Below, in pieces: positions 19,535 to 30,370 of a DNA stretch of 64,000 nucleotides. The position numbers and the translations under genes are program-made. Numbering within the stretch: position 1 is the first letter of the stretch; every line of letters starts with the position of its first letter. Origin of the DNA: Ancylostoma caninum (Eukaryota > Nematoda > Chromadorea > Rhabditida > Ancylostomatidae); NCBI GenBank assembly GCA_037903475.1, contig JBAJFG010000615.1:892501-956500 (forward strand), in the 5' to 3' direction. The notes beneath the pieces were generated by a model, which was given only the letters and a program-made list of their open reading frames with translations, was not told the DNA's origin and made no database searches.

Positions 19535-19649
19535 ACAGCGAATAGCTTAGCGCCCTAAAGGGATTGGACTTGTTGGGAAAAGGGTGGAAGAGACTCTTGT
19601 GAATGTCTGTAAAGTTTTAAAAGGTAACCGACCTGAGTTCTTTATGGTA

Positions 19650-19660
19650 CCGATGCACCA
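19650..19660 (-). other. Primer binding site complementary to tRNA-Gly(GCC)
   Basis: The plus-strand CCGATGCACCA equals the 3' end of metazoan tRNA-Gly(GCC), so the sense RNA pairs with it over 11 nt directly beside the 5' LTR. The tRNA sequence is from general knowledge. Confidence 0.85.
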
Positions 19661-19694
19661 TGTAGCGTTGCCTATGCTGAATAGTAGCACTTGT

Positions 19695-19707
19695 CTGCCA
19701 CGCGGGA
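19695..19707 (-). promoter_or_regulatory. Second tRNA-Gly complementarity in U5
   Basis: The plus strand CTGCCACGCGGGA equals the anticodon loop and 3' stem strand of tRNA-Gly(GCC), the same tRNA named by the PBS. It lies 34 nt upstream of the PBS in the sense RNA, and ACAAGT flanks it on both sides (19689-19694 and 19707-19712 on the plus strand, the latter sharing its first base). It resembles in concept the extra primer-tRNA contacts of some retroviruses and Ty elements. Confidence 0.6.
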
Positions 19708-19782
19708 CTTGTATTAACTTGTAAGGGCACACTTGTCCGCTAAGGTTTATTTCAACCGATCCCCCCATGGCGGGGGATACAT

Positions 19783-19791
19783 CCTTATATA
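19783..19791 (-). promoter_or_regulatory. TATA box of the BEL promoter
   Basis: TATATAAGG in the sense direction. The expected start site is near 19760, at the GC-rich hairpin ATCCCCC/GGGGGAT. Confidence 0.7.
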
Positions 19792-19915
19792 CCACACTCA
19801 TGAGTCATGAATCTCTTGATGAAAAACAAGATAACCGATTAAATATAACAACATAACAAAGCTAGAGTAGCATCATGATTCTATCTACATAGTCGATTTC
19901 GTCGACTTGTCGACA

Positions 19916-20037
19916 TACACACACATACATACACACACATACACACACATACACACACATACACACACATACACACACATACACACACACATAGACACAC
20001 ACATACACACACATACACACACATACACACACATACA

Positions 20038-20090
<53 letters not shown>
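19916..20090. repeat. CA / ACACACACAT microsatellite, right flank of the BEL element
   Basis: It starts with the target-duplication bases TACAC. About ten ACACACACAT-type decamers are followed by a pure CA run. Together with 10037-10144 it is the split target. Confidence 0.95.
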
Positions 20091-20091
<1 letters not shown>

Positions 20092-21956
20092 AACTGCCAA
20101 TTAATAAGAAGTAAGAGATAGAAACTGAACCAAAAAATGGTTTTTGATTACCAACATTTGAGTTCACAATATTTTATCAGTCTCCGTGCGTAGTGTGTGA
20201 ACAATGTTGATGACTTAACACTTGCTCAGAAATTCGGGCGCTTGAACTTCAGGTGAATCTGTCCGCTTTTAGCCGATGCTGGTTTACAGCAATCAGTCCC
20301 GAGTGATTCAGTAAAAATTGCTGGGTGGATGTGCGCTTGTGACGCGAGACTATTGCAAATGGCCAGACATGTGTTGATAAATTATCAACGAGGGTAGAAT
20401 GGTGAGTGCGCAAAGGAGAATGGAGGGGGGGGGTGGTGGAGGAAGCACGGATAGTGGTTGGCGGGGTATTAGTGTACGACATGTTTCTTTAGTACTATCA
20501 CCATGCCTTAGAGCTTGTCCGAATTTTAGGTGGTAAATTTGCGCACACGCTCTCTCAGTTCTTAAGGCCGACAAAGAGTTGTTTTGTGGAACCAATCCAA
20601 CTCCCGACTTTGTCCCCGAAAGCAGCGATTCAACGCGGGAGTCACGGAAGTGAGGTTTAGTCGGTAAAAATGGCCTTCCTACGTGTTTTCATTGACTGCA
20701 TCAAGCTGGGAAGGAGAGCAGCATCTCCATACTACCACTAGATGTTCACATTATTGTTAGAATAAAATGAGGTGGAGAAGCATTTTTTTTTTCGAAAAAA
20801 AGTATAAGCAAGCACTTTCTTCCCCCAAATATTTTCTCCTCAAACATGGTAGGTTCATCACATGCTTTTTCTCTGCCTAAAAGTAGTTTATGCTTCCACC
20901 ACATAAACCGTGTACTAATGAAACTCCCAACTTCCTGTCAATGCTATTATATATTTCAGGGTTTCGGGATTTTGACCAGTTATCAAACTTTGTCTCGTTA
21001 ATCCCTGGTCCAAATACCCAGCGTAAACAAGAAGTTTGATTTATTGTAAGAGTACGTGGAGTCTCAACTTACTCGTGCTTTCAAAGATTACTACAGATAA
21101 GACGATGAGGAGGAGAACCAACTGAAATTGGGCAACCCTTGAGCACTGACAAAAGGACATATAGGATTTTCTCACTTTCAACATTTATATTTTTCGGATC
21201 GGGTTTTGAACTGTTCTGAACCATTGGTTCAATTCTTCAAGTGATTCAAGTTTTATCTGGTCTTAGCTTTAAAAATTTTGATCAAGTTCTACCTCGATAG
21301 AGAGTTGTGTGGCATAAAAGGACGACTCTGTATCATTTCGTAATTCAAAAAAAGTAAACATTCCCATGAAAGATATGAACATGACGCTGATTGTCTGTAA
21401 ATAATGAAGATTAAAGAAGGTATCGAAGTTGAAGTTTATTCCTTTACCTTACCTCTAGTGTTACCATGAGTGACTTCAGGAAAATATACTGATCCTGACG
21501 AAATTTCGCACGTTTAACCTGGTGCCTAAGCAGAAGAGAGAGTGAAGCAAGAAAAGAACTATCACTGTAAAGTTGCCGCTTTCGAAATGAAGATGTTGGA
21601 CTTTACAAACTGTATCTCGTCAGCAAACAAATCACTCGAATACGGTGGATGTGGAAAATTTCTAGTTTTGATTTTACTATGAGGTCGTCAAGTATGAAAC
21701 GTCGGATATTATAAGCGGTCAGTTTGAAAGTCTCTGTCTTCGAAGCGTTCCTAGATCACTTCACATCCTTCTTTTCGTTATAAAGGAACATTCCCTCGTT
21801 CGAAATCACCTCCTTGGTTTTTTTATCAGTTTTCAGATTTTGTGCAACTACTGAAAGACCAAATATCGTGCTTTTTTGGAATACGAGTTCCGTCTTCGAG
21901 AGCCATCAGAGCAGAGAAAGCTCGAAGCATCAATGAAGTGTTCAGTGAATATTGGC
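20091..21956. other. No gene recognised
   Basis: AT-rich sequence with short ORFs and no domain or splice chain I can support. Confidence 0.3.
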
Positions 21957-21957
21957 A

Positions 21958-22027
21958 AAGGCAGTGAACACTGTTTGTTCTGGAGGTTCCGCAAGGCAGT
22001 GAACACTGTTTGTTCTGGAGGTTCCGC
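21958..22027. repeat. Exact 35-bp tandem duplication
   Basis: The units are 21958-21992 and 21993-22027. Each starts AAGGCAGTGAACACTG and contains the self-complementary CAGTGAACACTG. Confidence 0.9.
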
Positions 22028-22195
22028 TCAGGTGCTATGCGGCTGCGAAGTGAGCCTTATGACGAGCCCGGATAAAGATGAGCTTGAAGCGGTAGCTTGA
22101 GCGGATAGGAGTCAAGCTAAGGCATGCGTTCCATCAAAATTAGACCTTCATAACCACTAATGTTTAGGTATTGAAGGCAATGACAAGATGAAGTA

Positions 22196-23129
22196 CAGGG
22201 TGCGTGAAAAGTATTGACCGCCTTTTGTGAAGCATGAAATATGTGGAAAAACGAAACTAGGTGGAAACGAAGCAAAACTGTCCTGCTTCATAGACCCTGA
22301 AGAGCAATATAAAAATAAAACACTCATTTATTCAGTTAGTTTCGCCCCTATTTTTACGAATCATTATCAGATAAACGAGAGAACGGTTCAATACCGCGCT
22401 GCAAATAATCATCTTTGACTCGTTCCAGGGCATCTACCAAAAAGGTTTTGTAGAGTCAATGCAATACTTATGAATAACATACTTTCAGCTTCTCACAACT
22501 ACCGCAGTGGAACGCGCCAGCGGCTCCTGTTTGTGTGATGTTTTCACTTTCTTTCTGTTTTCTCAACGGCGCGGAGGAGTTACCTATCATTTTTGTCGCT
22601 TCTGTCGCCATAATCAGCACGTGACCGTCGCAAGGATGTGCTGAGAAAGCATACTGTTTCTTGGATCAACTACTAATTAAGTAATAGACCACCTCTCACC
22701 TGACGAGATTTTTCCAACTCACAAGGTAAAGACAGTGAAAGGATGTTGCACTAGAAAACGACACGCGGGTACTTCATTTCGAGTTAGTGACAACCGTTCT
22801 CTTCCGATTTGAAACCGATGAAGTGCACTACATGGGCACTCCAAAGGAAGAAACACGTGCTAAACTTTACCACAGTCTCATCTTACAGATGGACTATTCA
22901 GAAGAACTAAAGAATGAAATCGAAGACGACCTCTGCGGCACAACACTTGCGTCATCGCTCGCAGTTTCCGTAGTTGCGTTCTCAAGACTGGAATTAGATT
23001 CAGTTGAATATGATCTCTTATAATTTGCGATATTTTTCCTATGCGTTACGAGGAAACTGGTCACATCTACATCAAATACTTATTCTTTCACGAGTCATTC
23101 TAGGCGGTCAATACTTTTCACGCACCCTG
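22196..23129. mobile_element. 934-bp TIR element flanked by TA (Tc1/mariner-like MITE)
   Basis: Both ends begin CAGGGTGCGTGAAAAGTATT and continue identically for about 27 bp as inverted repeats. TA flanks each side (22194-22195 and 23130-23131). The interior ORFs (22227-22418 and 22787-23023) do not resemble a DDE transposase, so it is non-autonomous. The TA duplication suggests the Tc1/mariner group; other TA-targeting groups remain possible. Confidence 0.85.
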
Positions 23130-23509
23130 TACATCGGTAAACGAATTTTTCCCAGAATGGCCCTTGAAAATGAGTACCAATTTTCGACCAGTTCCCACAA
23201 AACTATGCTGCTTAAAGGCAGTGTCTCAGCTCAGGTTCGAATCCGAGCATTTGGTATGAGAAGAATCTAGGGAAGGTGCTGATTACAATGGTGTAGGAAT
23301 TCCGACTCAAAAGTGCAAAAAACCCCTTCTTTAACGGTTTCTTTTTGGAGCAAACTTCCAGCCGCCGCATCGAAAGCTCGTCCACACGGCGACGCGCCGC
23401 TATCGATCGGCGCCACTCCATGCCACTCCACGCCAGAAGCCACTGTCTCCCTGATTGACATTATCAAAATCCATCGTATGCGCGCACGCTGCGGGAATCC
23501 AACTGACCC

Positions 23510-24495
23510 GGAGTCAAAAGCTGGTTTTCCCACATACACCTTTCGCGCAGAACGTAGGTTTGAGCTGACTTTTCATACACTTCCGCTGCAATCAAACATT
23601 ATGTCGTTCCTTCTGTTGTGCTATGAGCCTCTGCGAACGTAATCTGTTGGCTAGAAACAGCAGAAGCTCTAATTTCTTTGGATTCTGTCCCCAAACACGA
23701 CATGAACTCTTCTTTGCTCTTCTATCATTTTACAATGCCCAGTTTGCCTCAGGAAAGACACCTGGGGCCTGGATCTCATCCAACTTTTCACTAGAATGAG
23801 ATTGAGAAGCCGTTTGAGCTGAAGTCACATACAAACAAGAATGAACGTATTCCTTTAATTAGTACAATATGGGCGCACCCAAAGAATTAACGTCGAACTC
23901 ATACATGAGAACCAACCTCGTCATTTTTCTTCCTAGAACTACAGCCTTGGCCGCTCGCAGCCCTTCACGATTTTTACGCCTAGCTGCCAGCTTTTGTAAA
24001 TCGCTCATGTTCATCTCACTCTTACCCTTAAATAAATGTATTCATTGCAGAACTCAGATTGAATAAAGAATTTGAGAAGGTATTTATAACTTGGCCAGTC
24101 GTCCGACGGACGCCGGAATTCCAGACTCCTCTTAATTCTAGCTTCGCCCGCATATTCACGCCATCAAAAAGAATTCAGTGCTCATAGATGCGCAGGTACT
24201 TCCCCATATCAGCAATGCTAATTCTTTATTTCAGCTTTAGCTCATCTTTCATATGTTCATGGGGATCTCTTGTAAAACTACACGGACAAACGTACAGGAG
24301 TTCCGCTTGAGAGAACGCCCTCTCACCGTTCTTGGGACATGATCCAGTGCACCAACAGGAGACATCATTTTGGTTTTGTTGTGGAATTAACCTGAGAACA
24401 AAGCAGCTTTGTGATTGCGATAAAGTAACCGGTCTGTTTACATTTGCGAGGTTCCAAAATTCATTCCGACTGGGTTCCTGTGAGCTTCCAGCCAT
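23510..24495. repeat. ~1-kb dispersed repeat, copy A
   Basis: Nearly collinear with 47050-48020 in the same orientation, with few substitutions and small indels. It contains a degenerate copy of the GCGAGCGAAGC/hairpin family near 24100-24160. No coding capacity is recognised. Confidence 0.85.
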
Positions 24496-24719
24496 TCCAT
24501 TCGGAAGCTCCATAGGTTCAGGCCAGCTTCCTGAGAGCTTCCTGCGACGTCGCCTACGGATTTTTGGCAGGTCAGAAGTACCGGGTCTGAAACTAGCTTC
24601 TGGATGAGGTTCCCGAGAGCTTCCAATCGTACGAGCAATGAGATGAACTGATACGGGGTACCCGAGAATCTTCCTTCACTTCGTTTAACCCTCTTATTTT
24701 TACACTATGGAGGCGCCAG

Positions 24720-25140
24720 CAGAGATTGGCGAAATAGGCTTGGGACGGGTTCACTGTGGCGTGCTTTGTGCGCCGGGGCTCAAACTCACAACACCGGTCT
24801 GGGACGGGTGCCAACTGCCGACGTTGCTGCGCCGGCACTCATGTTGGCGAAATCGGCTCGGTAAGGGTCCACTTTGGCGTAGCCGGTGCGCCGGCGCTCA
24901 GATTTGCAAAATCGGCATGGGACGGAATATTCGACGGCGCAGCGACGATGCCACTTGGAACGGGTCTCAAGTGGCATCGTCGGTGCGCCGTCGAATATTC
25001 CAACGTGCGGATTCTCGAGGACACCACTCCATAACTTACAACATCGGCCCGGGACAGGTCCACTATAGCGTGGTCGGTGTGCCGGCTCTCTCAGATTTGC
25101 AAAGTTGGACTAGAGCGGGTCCCAATTGGCGTCTCAGATA
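24720..25140. repeat. ~60-bp tandem repeat with an internal inverted repeat
   Basis: Units carry TTGGCGAAATNGGCNTGGGA and GGTGCGCCGGCGCTCAGAT-type blocks. A further unit is at 25750-25810. At 24922-24999 two arms of about 33 bp (GGAATATTCGACGGCGCAGC.. and its complement) make a hairpin. Confidence 0.7.
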
Positions 25141-26030
25141 AGTGGATAAGCCAAACGCAGCGTCACCTGCAAAGCCACACCCCCAAAAATGGAAGGCAGA
25201 AATTGCTGCATGAGGAAAAACTGCTGCATCCCGACTGCTGCGAGCAGCAAGTCCTGCTGTGTTAAGGGGGCTAGCTGTTGTCCGATAAACTGTAGTGTCG
25301 TTCAACCTGCATTCTTCCCCTCATGCCCTGCGTTCTACCTGCTCTTTGCCACGTGGCGACCCGTCCCCTGGTAGGGGTATATAAGCCGTTGGTTGAGCAT
25401 CAGGGCTTAGTCGTGTCTCCGCTGCGGGTGCGGCGCGGATCTGGAAGTCCGCGGTAGGACCGCTGCGTCCGCCAAGCGCTGCCGCGGCAGGCGCGTACGT
25501 CTTCGGAACTATTTTTGAATGGGCTTGGGTAGGCATCCACTTACCTAAATCTACAATAGGAACGCAGCCCTGCACCCAGATTGAGCTGCAATCCTAGGTT
25601 TAAGGCATGCAAACCAGTTCGCCCCCAAAAACTGCCTTTCCGGGGTAACGCAGCTTGTAGGGCGACAAAATGAGCTTTCACCTCGCGGTGTAACTGCTGT
25701 TGCAACGTGTTCGGCCTGTGTTCGTCGTCCCGGAATCTCTGAGATAGTCCGTGTGCCGGCACACAGATTGGCGAAATTGGCCTGGAACGGGTCCCAAGTG
25801 GCGTCGTGGGTGGATCGGTACATCCTCCGCATTTCTATTTATTATATGTATACGTACAAACCAGGGGGTGGGCAAGGGGCGCCCTCCCAGATAATGGGTC
25901 GCCAAATTTTAGGAATTACTTTAAAACACAAATAAAAATCTTGTATTAGCTTATTTTTAAATGTTTAATTTTATCATTATTCTTAAAATGATTTTTACCA
26001 ATCATTTATTCTCATAGTTAGTTTCATTTA
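25141..26030. other. No gene recognised; TATA-like box
   Basis: GGTATATAAGCC at 25376-25387 resembles a core promoter, but I see no following gene. The rest is unassigned apart from the repeat unit at 25750-25810. Confidence 0.25.
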
Positions 26031-26034
26031 TGGA

Positions 26035-26720
26035 ATGGTGTCCTCGAAAATCCACACACTGGAATATTCGATGGTGTTTGAAATATTCAAATTTTTGAAT
26101 GATTCGAAGATCATGAAATTTAAATTACTTCAAAATAGTTCGAATATGAGGCTTTTGGAATATTTGAACATTCGAATAATTTGAATGAGGGTTTGGAAAA
26201 TGAGCAAAGTAACGAATTATTTGAGCGTAGGAGTCCATTGGCTAGCCGAATTTTTTTTTTCGAAACACCGATGAATAGTCCGAATATGCTAATCTTCTGA
26301 ATAATCATATGGTTTGATTATCCAAATTTTCAAAAATTCCATCGAATATAATCGATTCGGTCACATGTGCATTGTCTGCTTTGCTTCACAGTGACATCAA
26401 AGGAGGGCAACAACCGAATCATTGGTGGACTTGGTGGATTTTTGAAATGTTATAGACATTTCTACTTGGTTTTCACACTGTACATTGCACCTACCAAAAA
26501 GTGAATAATTTTGTGACTTCAATCAACTGGGGAATCCAAATATCCAGATATTCGGATATGAGAAAGCCCAAAAGCTCTTCTTCTCTTCCGTACAGTACTG
26601 TATCGATCTGCATTGTTGGAACATTTGAATTATCCATTTATTCGAAGTCGAATATTTCAGCTTTCGAATGTAGAATACTTCGGGATAAATTAAAAATTCG
26701 AACGTTCCTAGGTTACGTTT
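26035..26720. repeat. AT-rich region dense in TTCGAA-type words
   Basis: Words such as GAATATTCGA, ATTCGAAT, TTCGAATAT and TTTGAATGA recur irregularly on both strands in two clusters (26060-26350 and 26530-26720). It looks like a decayed, self-complementary repeat. Confidence 0.5.
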
Positions 26721-26724
26721 CAAC

Positions 26725-27240
26725 TCCCGTTCAGGGGTGGGTCAGTGAGGAACTGTGCATTATGTGCGTGAAACGTCCACCCACTTTCAAATAGCATGGT
26801 CCCATACAATGTAATGTCTCATGAAACCCATGGAAATCTAGCTTGAAAAATCACAGAGACGAGCAACTCCACGCTGGTTTCGTGGGCTTAGCCACCTTTT
26901 GCCATAGTTCTGGTCTTGAAGACCAAACAACAGTCTCACTACGAGTATTCTCTCAGTTGTGCGTACTTGCGGCAAGTCTCGACATGCACGTTAATATAGA
27001 GAAAATCTCTCTGATTGCAAATGTGCGCGATTTTCGACGTTATAAAAAATATGAGAAGGCTTCAGCTCTCGATTTCCTTGAGCAACACTCGTTTCCTGGT
27101 CAGGCTACAGTGCACATCCGTAATCTGACCAGGCATAACCCGTAGCCTAATCTGATCAGGCACAAACCGTGGCCTGGTCTGGAAACAGCGGGGCCTGGAG
27201 TCCGTATAGGCAACAGCACAGGTTTGAGTCAGTTCTGGTG
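26725..27240. repeat. Dispersed repeat, copy A
   Basis: The inverted homologue is at 48012-48403 plus 49327-49440, where a 0.9-kb insertion interrupts it. This copy preserves the uninterrupted site near 26825-26832. Confidence 0.8.
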
Positions 27241-27249
27241 TTGACCCGT

Positions 27250-27958
27250 GATTTCTTCAAGCAACAGGAGGAAGTGCTGATTCAGCCGTAGCCTCTTAAA
27301 AAACAGGGTCACCCTTTTTGAGGTCTGTCATGTATACCATCGTTCACGCCAGCTCACACTGATTTTCTCACCATAAAAATCTCAAAAACGAATCCAGAGG
27401 TAAGACGCTGTTGCTGTTAGGGCACACACAGTGTTAAAAGCGCTATATTTTGTGGCAGGAACCAAAATAGATGCTTTTATGAGTGGGAGGTCCGCTCAAA
27501 TTGTAAAAGAGGCACTTTAGAGAATTAAACAATGAATGTCGTTTTTACAGTGAATATGACAATAAGAAACTCAACAAACATTATTATAAGAGAATTTTCC
27601 AGAGTGATTATGACTATAAAAAGCGTATTATACGTTATTATAGGAGAAAGATGGAGTGCAGGGCAACAAATAGTGGAAAAGTAGGCAGAACTCACTGCTC
27701 TGTGATGCCTGACCTCGGGGGTTCTCGGAATACCTGCCATGTTCCTCCGCACCCATCCGAGGCTTTTTATCAAAGTTCGGGGTATGTCGCACCCCCCCCC
27801 CCCCGACTACATCCTCCGCAAGTCTCGATGGTTTTTCGGGCTTAAATCGCACCCCTCTACTACCTCCTCCGCATATCCCGAAGCAGACGGTCACCGCATG
27901 CCCAGTAAACTTCCTTAAGAAGTGAGGGCTATTGTCCTCCGCATGTCCTGACATTTTT
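27250..27958. repeat. ~0.7-kb dispersed repeat, copy A
   Basis: The inverted homologue is at 45587-46272, highly similar. It contains a C-run at 27790-27803 that is absent in the other copy. The open frames on the minus strand are not recognised as protein. Confidence 0.85.
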
Positions 27959-28019
27959 GTCCGAGATGGTACGATTCCTGATGATATCGAAACTTTTGCG
28001 CGGTTGATAACCCTTTTGT

Positions 28020-28215
28020 TTGACGATACAATTGGCAAGGTTCGTGTGGCGATACATTTGACGAGGTTTGCGTGGCGATACATTTGACGGGGTTTGCATG
28101 AAGATACATTTAACGGGACTTCCTGTTTGGCAATACATTTGACGGGCTTCGTTGGCCTAGGTAGTTGGCAAGCTCGTCTGCGAGGTTGCCAAACAAACCT
28201 CGCCAAATGTATCGT
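28020..28215. repeat. ~27-bp tandem repeat
   Basis: About five units hold GGCGATACATTTGACGGGGT-type sequence. A final inverted unit at 28180-28215 makes the array end fold back on itself. Confidence 0.7.
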
Positions 28216-30076
28216 CAGTGAACATCAGAGTACTTCCTTTGAGGAATTCTCTCATTTATCCCACATATATAGACCATTTCACGCAGATCAATATTTCTGC
28301 ATGAGGAAGAAAAATTCCGGCGGATGAATGTTTTTAGATCGCTGGACCAATAGTCGAACTTTCTTGGATGCAGCCCCCTGATCCCTCTTCCTTGTAATAC
28401 GGTTATATGTCAACCATGACCAAACTTGTTGGGCGCGCTTCCTTAAAGTTGACAGCTTTGTCTGTGATGATCTGGACTTTGTATTACAGATTAAAAAGGC
28501 AAATACTGATGAGAAATACTATTAAAACGAACGATAGCTATTTAAACGTCCATTATAATGCACGATTTATGTACCACACCAAGAAAAGTGAAATCTGAAA
28601 CCATGGGCGTGAATTCCGCCCATGTGGGAGCAAAAGGGGTACGTGCGCCATAACACCCTTTGTGCTTTACCCTGGGTAGAATATTCCTACCACAGACCTC
28701 GTCCGGGAATTCGTTGCGCTGAGTCATGCATTCAAACAAGAACTAGTCAAGAAAGTCAAACCTCTATACTCACCATTTTTATTACCTTAGATGACTTTTT
28801 TGGTGAAGGTAAGTAGATCCAGATATGATTGTAGCAACAAAAAAATTCGACTTGTTCCAGCAGCTGAGTAGTGAGCGACCGCACAACCACTTGAGAGGAT
28901 GTATGAAAGAAGCTCCATGGAATTAAATCCATGTTGTTGTCGAGTAATCCATGCTGTTGTCGAGTAAACTCGTAAACATCGGCTTGCCAACTAATTTCTA
29001 TCGTCTCAGAAGGGAAGTGCTCGAAGGTCACCGCCAAGATCAAGACCATACATCTATGTTTAGAAACGCTGCCTGAGATCGTGCTAGTTTATGCATACCA
29101 ACCTGTTCTAATAGAAGCCTGAAAGTCTGATTAGTGCCCGCCACACTCTCAAGCTTGTTTCAGAGCTCGCTTCGTGTTTCGTGGTTCGCTTTGCTGCCGA
29201 ATGCAATTTGCTAGATCCTTCACAATATTCCATGAAAATTGGCTGCCCCTACAACAAAAACTAAGATTGCAACAAATAGCAAACTTTTGGAAGGCGAATT
29301 CAACTACTGCAGATCAGCAATCTCTGCTGTTGTCGCAGGTTTGCATTTTTTGGACGGGAAAAGAGTTATGCGAATCATAGAGAGCGTCATATACCACAGT
29401 GGACATCCTAGATTAAAGTTTCAACGTGGGACATCCTAGTACCCACTTATCCTTGAAATCTCGAAGATGCATCAGTTGCAAAGCATCCGAGGTATTGTAG
29501 GGCGCGAGTCTGTATTATGTGGTAATGGAAAAGAACCCCGTCCGATCAAACCTCCTGACTCTGGCACAGGAGCTAGGCTTGATGTAGCTCTACTTCTCTA
29601 CGCTAGAATTGCTTTCCCTCATACGATCAGGATTTCTCGAATTTTCTGCAGATCACGAATTTTCTGTAGCAGTATAGCGGCTACAGCCACATATGATCAG
29701 AACATAATGTCGAATTTGAACAGATGCGAGGGAATTGTGGCAGAAAAATGTAGCTTTCCTGCCTGCCTGGAATTGTTCCCTATTTTTATTTGAAGAATGA
29801 ATTTCCAACAAAGTAAGGCACCTCTACGAGTGTGTTCTCTCGAAATTTGATTTTGGAATGAGTGTTGCATGAAAAGCAGTAGAATTCAAGCGTATAGATA
29901 TGAACCGTATTCAACATTTCACAAAGCCTTCGAATGAAAACAACAAATAAACTCATGAGAGTATATTATATTAGGTGTTAACATAAGTCCTTACCCTTTT
30001 TTCCAGCTGCGATTTTTCCGCCCATTGCCTTTTTAACGTTACATGCTCTAAATCTTCTGAAAGCGCTTTCCTTCCT
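28216..30076. other. No gene recognised
   Basis: Scattered short ORFs. The minus-strand ORF 28756-29049 has a protein-like start but contains a short tandem duplication (28925-28965) and no supported domain. Confidence 0.25.
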
Positions 30077-30370
30077 CTACAATCCGGTCATAAGTGCTTG
30101 AAGCTCCAGTTTGACGATTTTCGGAAGGCGGGGTCTGACCTCACTATGGGGTGAGATGACTAGACTTTCTCGATTGGATTCTTTTAGCAGAATTACCCCA
30201 GTAATTCGGTAGCTCAGAGAAATATGATGTCCATCTAGACCATACGATTCCTTTGAAACAATTCTCCGGTCATCGTGTATAAAATTTGTTCGGTCGAAGT
30301 GGTTGGTGTCATCGACACCATCGCTGATGACCAGCCGCTTCAAGTGAAACGTCTCTTTCATACCTAGCAC
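30077..30370 (-). CDS. Possible exon, product unknown
   Basis: A 97-codon frame with ordinary amino-acid composition (LKRLVISDGVDDTNHFDR and similar) ends in TAG. The sense strand has an acceptor-like CCTGTGCTAG just upstream, near 30364. I find no donor partner and recognise no family, so it could be a terminal exon or chance. Confidence 0.3.
   Translation of the reverse strand: MLGMKETFHLKRLVISDGVDDTNHFDRTNFIHDDRRIVSKESYGLDGHHISLSYRITGVILLKESNRESLVISPHSEVRPRLPKIVKLELQALMTGL

Larger units (their letters stand above)
10145..19915 (-). mobile_element. Full-length BEL/Pao LTR retrovirus-like element
   Basis: The 9,771-bp element has two 255-bp LTRs (10145-10399 and 19661-19915) that I read as identical and that are bounded by TG..CA. 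The 5-bp target duplication is TACAC (10140-10144 and 19916-19920). The PBS is next to the 5' LTR and a purine tract is next to the 3' LTR. One 3,023-codon frame carries Gag, aspartic protease, YVDN-type RT, RNase H, a DDE integrase, a C-terminal region of BEL type, an Env and an ORF3. BEL/Pao is shown by the Gag zinc array, the YVDN box, the integrase and the region after it. LTR identity implies a very recent insertion. A deletion in RT/RNase H (near 16497-16512) makes self-sufficient replication unlikely. The target was a CA/ACACACACAT microsatellite. Confidence 0.96.
19661..19915 (-). repeat. BEL 5' LTR
   Basis: I read this as identical to 10145-10399. It contains TATATAAGG (19783-19791), the GC hairpin, AATAAA and a 13-nt complement to the tRNA-Gly anticodon arm (19695-19707). 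Confidence 0.95.

Noticed and set aside
19547..19801. 84-codon ORF across the LTR, PBS and leader
   Set aside because: Its first ATG lies upstream of the TATA box and the internal ATG lies about at the predicted start of transcription; it may be a chance frame, and the copy in the 3' LTR runs on into the microsatellite.
19862..20167. Cys/Val or His/Thr frames at 19.9-20.1 kb
   Set aside because: Translation of the right-hand microsatellite.
24226..24513. 95-codon minus-strand ORF present in both copies of the 1-kb repeat
   Set aside because: The frame is conserved because the copies are recent; no known domain, and the other copy has a different start.
28756..29049. Minus-strand ORF considered as a ligand-gated channel exon
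   Set aside because: The resemblance was vague, key residues are missing and a short tandem duplication lies within it.
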